Shown here piece after piece: positions 45,218 through 49,662 of a stretch of DNA of 49,662 nucleotides. The translations under genes were made by a program, and so were the position numbers. Below the pieces are notes generated by a model. That model did no database searches, was not told the DNA's origin, and saw only the letters and a list, made by a program, of their open reading frames with translations. The stretch spans positions 1 through 49,662 of the forward strand of contig JACRDA010000014.1 of assembly GCA_016212965.1 (NCBI GenBank), given 5' to 3'. This DNA is from Myxococcales bacterium (GTDB lineage Bacteria > Myxococcota_A > Polyangia > Polyangiales > Polyangiaceae). The first letter of the stretch is position 1, and every line of letters starts with the position of its first letter.

Positions 45218-46702
45218 TCAGCGCGCGTCGGGCGCGATGGCGTCCCAGCCGGTCGCCTTCGCGAGGCGCGCCATCGCCAGGTTGTACTCCATGGTGGCGT
45301 TGAGGGCGTTGTAGCGGTGCTCGAGGTACGCCTTGGCAGGGTCGAGTAGCTCCTTCTCCTCCATCGTCCCGACGTCGATGGCCTGCTGCACGGTCACGAG
45401 CCAGCGCTTGGCGTACTTCGCCGCCTTCCGGTAGGCGCCGAGGCGCTTGCCCCAGTCGACGACCTCCGCATAGGCCTGCTCCACCTCGGCCGCGACGCCG
45501 CCGAGCGCCTTCCGGTCGAGGGCCATCATCTCTCGCAGCTGCGCCTCGGCGAACTCGACCCGCGCCACCTGCGGCACCACGTCGAGCTTCCACTGGAAGA
45601 CGAGCCCGGCACCGTAGTGGAAGTAGTTCGGGTCGCCCGTGAAGGGGTTCACCTGGTCGGCCACCTCGGGCGCGACGCTCGCGCCCGCGGACAGGGCGAT
45701 GCCGATGTCGGGAAACATGCCGGCCTGGCTCTGGCGTACCTGCGCCTGCCGCGCCTCGATGCCGGCGCGCACCATCTGCATCTCGGGGCGGTGCAGGCGG
45801 GCGGCCTGGAGGTAGCGCGAGACGTGCCCGAGGCGGTGGCGCGCGAGCCGGAGGGGCTCCTCGGGCACCTCGAGCCGGTCGATGCCGGTGTAGAAGCGCA
45901 GCCCCGCCATCGCGACCGAGATCCACTTCTCGGCCTCGGAGTGCTTGATCTCGAGCTCGCTGCCGTGGGTCTGCATCTTCAGGAGGTCGATGGGGTCGCC
46001 GTCCTCGTTGTCGACCTTGTGCTGCAGGTCGGCCTCCGCCTTGCGGATGCGCTCCTCGGCGTCGTGGAGCAGCTCGAGCGCCTGGCGGGCGAGCTGCAGG
46101 CCGAAGTACGCGCGGCGCACCTCGTAACGGACCTCGTCGCGCGCCACCTCGACGCCCGCCTCGTTGACCCGCACGTTGGCCTCGGCGGCGTCCCAGAGGC
46201 TCGTGATCTTGCCGAACGTCCAGAGCGGAATGATCCCGTCGAAGCTGGTGCGCCAGCCGAGGCCCATGCTCGACGTGATGGACTGGTCGGTATTGGGGCT
46301 GAAGACGTTGGTGCCGCGGGTGGTCGCCGAGAGGCCGATCCCGCCCGTGAGGCTGAACATCATGTACGGGGCGAAGTGCGCCTCGAGGAGCTGGGCCTTG
46401 ACCTGGTCGACGCGCGCGCGGGCGGCCTGGACGTTCGGGTGGTTGAGGTCTGCAAGCCGCAGGCACCGCAGCAGATCGAAGCCCACGGTCGACTTCTGCC
46501 CGCTCGGCAGGTGGGTGTCGGCCGGCTCGCCCTCGGACTCCTCATCCGGCTCCGGTGGGTCGCCCGCGACCGCCCGAGGCGCGCCGAGCCCGAGGGACGC
46601 GCCGAGGCACAGGGCGAGCCACCCGCCCCTCGAGCGGCCGGCACGCCGGCGCGGCACCGCAGCTGCGGGTGTCTGCCTCGAGCCTCGGCGCAGCCTCCTC
46701 AT
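45218..46702 (-). CDS. TolC-family outer-membrane channel
   Basis: This 494-residue protein has a signal peptide after an Arg-rich start. It then shows the outer-membrane efflux protein pattern: long helices separated by beta segments (LNHPNVQAARARVDQVKAQL, YGAGLVFQWKLD, RVEFAEAQLREMMALDRKAL). Such proteins form trimeric channels through the outer membrane and work with efflux pumps or type I secretion. No pump subunits are near. The ATG at 46702 lies 12 bp after the stop of the NtrC-like gene, so the two are cotranscribed. A helix rich in Glu/Lys/His (KVDNEDGDPIDLLKMQT) is longer than in TolC. Confidence 0.86.
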   Translation of the reverse strand: MRRLRRGSRQTPAAAVPRRRAGRSRGGWLALCLGASLGLGAPRAVAGDPPEPDEESEGEPADTHLPSGQKSTVGFDLLRCLRLADLNHPNVQAARARVDQVKAQLLEAHFAPYMMFSLTGGIGLSATTRGTNVFSPNTDQSITSSMGLGWRTSFDGIIPLWTFGKITSLWDAAEANVRVNEAGVEVARDEVRYEVRRAYFGLQLARQALELLHDAEERIRKAEADLQHKVDNEDGDPIDLLKMQTHGSELEIKHSEAEKWISVAMAGLRFYTGIDRLEVPEEPLRLARHRLGHVSRYLQAARLHRPEMQMVRAGIEARQAQVRQSQAGMFPDIGIALSAGASVAPEVADQVNPFTGDPNYFHYGAGLVFQWKLDVVPQVARVEFAEAQLREMMALDRKALGGVAAEVEQAYAEVVDWGKRLGAYRKAAKYAKRWLVTVQQAIDVGTMEEKELLDPAKAYLEHRYNALNATMEYNLAMARLAKATGWDAIAPDAR

Positions 46703-46714
46703 GCGGGTCGCAGG

Positions 46715-48115
46715 CTACTTTCGCCCCGCAGGAGGAAGAACACAATTCGGCGGGTCCTGCCCGGCCGGCGGCGCCGCGCCGACCCGGTGGCAGAGCCGCC
46801 GGAAGTTCGCCGGGTCGAGCCCCGCGCGGCGCGCCGCCTCGCGCCGCCGCCCACCGGTCGCGGCGAGCAAGTACCGGACGTAGGCGCCGTCGAAGTCCTG
46901 CACCGCACGCGCCTTGGCGGCGCGGTAGGGCAGCTCCCCGAGCTCCTCCCCGACGCCGGCGCCGGATTCCAACGCCCGCTCGGCGAGGCCCTCGAGGTCG
47001 CGCGGCAGCAGCACCTCTCCCTGACAGGCCGCGACGGCCCGGACGACGACGTCCTCCAGCTCGGTCAGATTGCCGGGCCAGTCGCGCGCGCGCAGCCGGC
47101 GCAGGGTCTCGGTCCCGATGCGCCGGATGGTGCGCCCGAGCCGCGGCGCGTGGCGCCGCAGGAAGTCGTACGCGAAGAGCGCGATTTCGTCGCGCCGCCG
47201 GCGGAGCGGCGGCAGCTCGAGGCGCAGGGCGAGGCGCACGGCGAGCGGCTCGTGGAGCCGGCGCTCCGCGCAGAGCTTGCGCACCGGCTCGTCGGTGAGC
47301 GCGCAGAGCCGGACGTCGGCGGCGGCCTGCCCGCCCGCCGCGCCGCGAGAGACGCCGAGGCCCGCGGGCCACAGGTGCTGGTGGAGTCGCTGCTGCAGCG
47401 GCAGCGGCAGGCGCTCGAGGCGCGCGACCACGAGCGTCCCGCCGGCGGCGCGGCGCAACAGGCCCGTGTCGGCGTCGAAGAGCTCGCCCTCGAGCACGGA
47501 CGGGTCGACGGCTCCGGCGTCGCACAGGCGCACCGGGCCCGCGGCGCGCCGCCCGTGCTCGCACAGCAGGCGCGCGAAGGTGCGCTTGCCCGTACCCGGC
47601 TCGCCGCTCACGACGACCGCGGCGTCGAGCTCCGCGAAGGCGACCACCTGGCGCGCGAGCCGCACGACGAGCCCGCTCGCCTCGAGCAGCTCGCCCCGGG
47701 ACAGAGCGTCGACGTCGCGGTGGGCGGCGCGCTCCGCGCGGAGCGCGCGCTCGGCCACGGCGCGCTCGAAGCCGGCCACCATCACCTCCGGCGCCTCGAC
47801 GGGCACCTGGACCACGAAGCCGGCCGCGCTCCTGGCGAGCGCAGCGGCGCGCGCGAGCGCCTCGGACGGCGCCGCCACGGCGACGGGCACGCGCGGGTCG
47901 GCGTCGCGCAGGCGCTCGAGGGCGTGGGGCTCGGCGACGAGACCGAGCGCGACGCACACGACGTCGAGCGCCGAGGTGCGCAGGGCCGCGTGTACCCCGT
48001 CGAGGTCGGGCGCCGTGAGGACCTGGAAGCCCGCGGCGAGCAGGACGCGCGCGAGCGCGCGGCGCTCGTTCGCGTCGCCGCTCGCCACGAGGAGCTGCCC
48101 GCGCGAGGCCACCAC
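46715..48115 (-). CDS. Degenerate NtrC-like AAA+ regulator with pseudo-receiver
   Basis: This 466-residue protein starts at a GTG preceded by GAGGA. A receiver-like domain covers residues 1-120; at the place of the phospho-acceptor Asp it reads DVVCVALGL. The AAA+ domain keeps Walker A GEPGTGKRT near 170. It lacks GAFTGA (GELFDADTGLLRRAA), and Walker B reads GGTLVVARLERL without Asp-Glu. The Arg finger (LHEPLAVRL) and sensor II (WPGNLTEL) are also altered. A Fis-type helix-turn-helix ends it (LLAATGGRRREAARRAGLD). It cannot work as a normal sigma-54 activator and may act as a DNA-binding scaffold or repressor. The AMIN-like gene is 20 bp upstream; tolC-like 12 bp downstream. Confidence 0.82.
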   Translation of the reverse strand: MVASRGQLLVASGDANERRALARVLLAAGFQVLTAPDLDGVHAALRTSALDVVCVALGLVAEPHALERLRDADPRVPVAVAAPSEALARAAALARSAAGFVVQVPVEAPEVMVAGFERAVAERALRAERAAHRDVDALSRGELLEASGLVVRLARQVVAFAELDAAVVVSGEPGTGKRTFARLLCEHGRRAAGPVRLCDAGAVDPSVLEGELFDADTGLLRRAAGGTLVVARLERLPLPLQQRLHQHLWPAGLGVSRGAAGGQAAADVRLCALTDEPVRKLCAERRLHEPLAVRLALRLELPPLRRRRDEIALFAYDFLRRHAPRLGRTIRRIGTETLRRLRARDWPGNLTELEDVVVRAVAACQGEVLLPRDLEGLAERALESGAGVGEELGELPYRAAKARAVQDFDGAYVRYLLAATGGRRREAARRAGLDPANFRRLCHRVGAAPPAGQDPPNCVLPPAGRK

Positions 48116-48135
48116 GCCGCGGATCCTCGCCGCCC

Positions 48136-48852
48136 TCAGCGCGCGGCGTCGGTGGTGCCGAGCGACGTCGCGGTGCTGGAGCGCAAGCGCCCCTCGTGAT
48201 CGTGCACCAACCGGCGGTTCTCCTCGCCGTAGGGGCCGTGGCGGTGCGTCACGTCGTAGCCGAAGCGAACGTCGTCCGCCGCCCGGTAGTGGGTGTCGTG
48301 CTCGTCGGGTCGCAGCGGCGGGAACCACACGACGAGGCGCGTGCCGAAGGGCGTGCGGTGGACGGAGGTCTTCGGCGCCACGGGCTGGCGCAGCTCGATG
48401 ATGAACTCTGCGTCGTCGCCGATCTGCTCGAGGTGCACACGCGACACGGGCGAGCGATCGAAGTAGCTCGACGGCATGCCCATGCGATTGACCCGATCCG
48501 GCACGCGCACGCCCTTCAAGCGGAACGTCACCTTCACGGTGCCGTCGACCTCGGTGATGGGCACGTGCGCGCTCACCTCGACGAAGGCGCGGGAGCTGCC
48601 GTCGGCGAAGGTCCGGAACCCGGGCAGGGTCGCGATGGCCACGCCTCCGTGCGGCGAGCCGTCCATGGAGAGCTCCTCGCCCTCGTCCGGCACGACCTCG
48701 GCCACGGCCGTGGAGTCCGGCGCCGGCTCGAGCGCGTCGTGCGTGGTCCGCGGCTTGGGAGGCGGGTCGCTCGCACAGCCGGCACCGACGAGCGCGGCGG
48801 TGCAGAGGGCGAGGACGCTCCGCGCGGAACGACCGGGGTTGTGGAGGCTCAC
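48136..48852 (-). CDS. Lipoprotein with an AMIN-like domain
   Basis: This 238-residue protein starts at a GTG and has the lipobox LVGAGC (Cys26). The domain at about 70-190 (FVEVSAHVPITEVDGTVKVT, LKGVRVPDRVNRMGMPSSYF, SRVHLEQIGDDAEFIIELRQ, RTPFGTRLVVWFP) resembles AMIN domains, which bind peptidoglycan and position amidases or secretins. The final part is charged and His/Arg-rich. The AMIN assignment rests on the pattern, not on a match score. It begins the minus-strand run through the NtrC-like and tolC-like genes. Confidence 0.7.
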   Translation of the reverse strand: MSLHNPGRSARSVLALCTAALVGAGCASDPPPKPRTTHDALEPAPDSTAVAEVVPDEGEELSMDGSPHGGVAIATLPGFRTFADGSSRAFVEVSAHVPITEVDGTVKVTFRLKGVRVPDRVNRMGMPSSYFDRSPVSRVHLEQIGDDAEFIIELRQPVAPKTSVHRTPFGTRLVVWFPPLRPDEHDTHYRAADDVRFGYDVTHRHGPYGEENRRLVHDHEGRLRSSTATSLGTTDAAR

Positions 48853-48983
48853 GGTGAGTCATTACAGCACGCGGCTCGGCGCCGATCCAGCCGGCCTCGG
48901 CGGTCGCTCGGCGTGGCGGGCCGCGTGCCGGGCCCTGCGGCGGCCATTTGCGCGCCCGGGCCCGCATGCGTTAAGGGTGAACG
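48853..48983. other. Divergent promoter region, AMIN-like lipoprotein / bactofilin
   Basis: The 131 bp between two GTG starts must hold promoters for both. On the plus strand AAGGG lies 7 nt before the bactofilin start. No strong promoter match is visible in this GC-rich sequence. Confidence 0.5.
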
Positions 48984-49541
48984 GTGTCGTTCCCGCCCCC
49001 CATCACCGGTGCCGGAGCCGGCTCCGGCGCGACCCCGTCGCCGCGCACGTCGGCGGCGAGCCCGGCGGTCGTCGAGCTCGCGGCGCTGCTCGGGCGCGGC
49101 ACGCATTACGCCGGCAAGCTCTACTTCGAGGGCCGCGTGCGCATCGAGGGGCACTTCGAGGGCGAGATCCGCGGCGCCGACGTGCTCATCATCGGCGACG
49201 GGGCGGTCATCGAGGGCGACATCGAGGTGGGTGCGTGCATCGTCACCGGCGGCCACGTGACCGCCAACATCCGCGCCCGCGAGGCGATCGAGCTGCACGT
49301 ACCCGCGGTCGTGCGCGGCGACCTCCACGCCCCGGCGATCTTCATCGATCGCGGCGTGAGCTTCGAGGGCCGCTGCCGCATGGCGCCGCTCGACGCCGCC
49401 GAGACCCCGCCCCCCGAGCGCGTCGCGACGACGGCGCCGCCACCCGCCGTGGACGCGCCGGCGGCGCGCACCGAGGCCACCGCGACGGCCCCGGTCGGCG
49501 CGACGCTCGCTGGCGAGCCGCCGCGCGGTGATGAAAGCTAA
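48984..49541 (+). CDS. Bactofilin
   Basis: This 185-residue protein has the bactofilin core at about 30-135: LAALLGRGTHYAGKLYFEG, VRIEGHFEGEIRGADVLIIG, AVIEGDIEVGACIVTGGHV and VRGDLHAPAIFIDRG. The repeating strand-turn pattern forms a right-handed beta-helix that polymerises without nucleotide. Bactofilins scaffold cell shape, chromosome positioning (with ParABS and PadC in Myxococcus) or polar machinery. The N-terminal Pro/Gly/Ser tail and the C-terminal Pro/Ala tail are typical. It starts at a GTG with a good ribosome binding site. The stop overlaps the next gene. Confidence 0.92.
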   Translation: MSFPPPITGAGAGSGATPSPRTSAASPAVVELAALLGRGTHYAGKLYFEGRVRIEGHFEGEIRGADVLIIGDGAVIEGDIEVGACIVTGGHVTANIRAREAIELHVPAVVRGDLHAPAIFIDRGVSFEGRCRMAPLDAAETPPPERVATTAPPPAVDAPAARTEATATAPVGATLAGEPPRGDES

Positions 49542-49662
49542 GCCCGTGCGTACCCTCGTTCCTCCGGTCGCAGCGTTCGGCGCTGCCCTCGTCGCCGTCG
49601 CGCTCGCTGCACGCGCCACCCAGGCGCAGGAGCCCCCCGGTCCGGGGCCGAGCGCCGCGCCC
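49531..49662 (+). CDS. Start of a secreted protein, cut by the window edge
   Basis: The ATG at 49531 overlaps the bactofilin stop by 11 bp. The 44 visible codons encode a basic start, a hydrophobic segment (VAAFGAALVAVALAARATQA) and a Pro-rich beginning of the mature part, consistent with a Sec signal peptide cleaved near TQA. Nothing more can be said about function. The overlap implies an operon with the bactofilin. Confidence 0.65.
   Translation, partial: MKAKPVRTLVPPVAAFGAALVAVALAARATQAQEPPGPGPSAAP

Overview
The window is very GC-rich, with near-saturated G/C at third codon positions, many GTG and a few TTG starts, and an unusual number of secreted lipoproteins. Together with MopE-type Asp/Asn/Cys metal-binding motifs, Gly-Gly-Thr-Gly-Gly spacer repeats, a PilB/PilT pair, a Ser/Thr kinase with an FHA partner, a bactofilin and a large porin of myxobacterial type, this points to a chromosomal segment of a myxobacterium (Myxococcota, most likely the Polyangia side). 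No rRNA, tRNA, CRISPR array, prophage or insertion sequence was seen.

Layout. 1-4.3 kb: an ECF-type sigma factor coupled to a gene that leaves the window, an unknown protein, an M14 carboxypeptidase, a lipoprotein and an FmdB-type zinc ribbon protein. 4.6-8.2 kb: full-length smc behind a divergent promoter region. 8.3-12.6 kb: a MerR-type regulator with a Cys-rich tail, a stand-alone Omp85 barrel, and a coupled DHH phosphoesterase / glycerophosphodiesterase pair. 12.7-17.3 kb: a LolB-like lipoprotein coupled to a two-HARE-domain protein with an Mrr-like end, then a repeat-rich choice-of-anchor-L lipoprotein. 17.4-22.7 kb: alaS and a large outer-membrane porin, separated by a 410-bp gene-free block of inverted repeats.

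22.9-28.1 kb: envelope genes (lipoproteins, a rhomboid-like membrane protein without catalytic residues, a DUF192 lipoprotein, a Cys-rich secreted protein overlapping a MopE-motif beta-repeat protein). 28.2-33.6 kb, minus strand: HMG-CoA lyase, purF, pilT and pilB. 33.8-36.5 kb: an FHA protein and a Ser/Thr kinase overlapping by GTGA, preceded by four 10-bp direct repeats. 36.5-42.4 kb: lipoprotein, ATP-grasp enzyme, surface GH13 amylase, lipoprotein, PEGA-domain protein. 42.5-48.9 kb: a tight minus-strand series of AMIN-like lipoprotein, degenerate NtrC-like protein, TolC-type channel, ccmC, ccmD-like gene, 41-residue membrane protein and an acyl-CoA dehydrogenase. 49.0 kb to the end: bactofilin and the start of a secreted protein.

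A mix of housekeeping functions (smc, alaS, purF, HMG-CoA lyase, cytochrome c maturation, pilus motors) sits among lineage-specific envelope proteins. A recurring theme is proteins that keep a familiar fold but have lost catalytic residues: the NtrC-like AAA+ protein, the rhomboid, the acyl-CoA dehydrogenase, the Mrr-like domain and, less clearly, the DHH protein. I do not see one obvious new defence or biosynthetic system. The best candidates for undescribed biology are the pseudo-NtrC/AMIN/TolC unit, the two-HARE/Mrr-like protein coupled to a lipoprotein, the zinc-ribbon MerR protein, the FHA-kinase pair with its phased repeats, and the inverted-repeat block between alaS and the porin gene.
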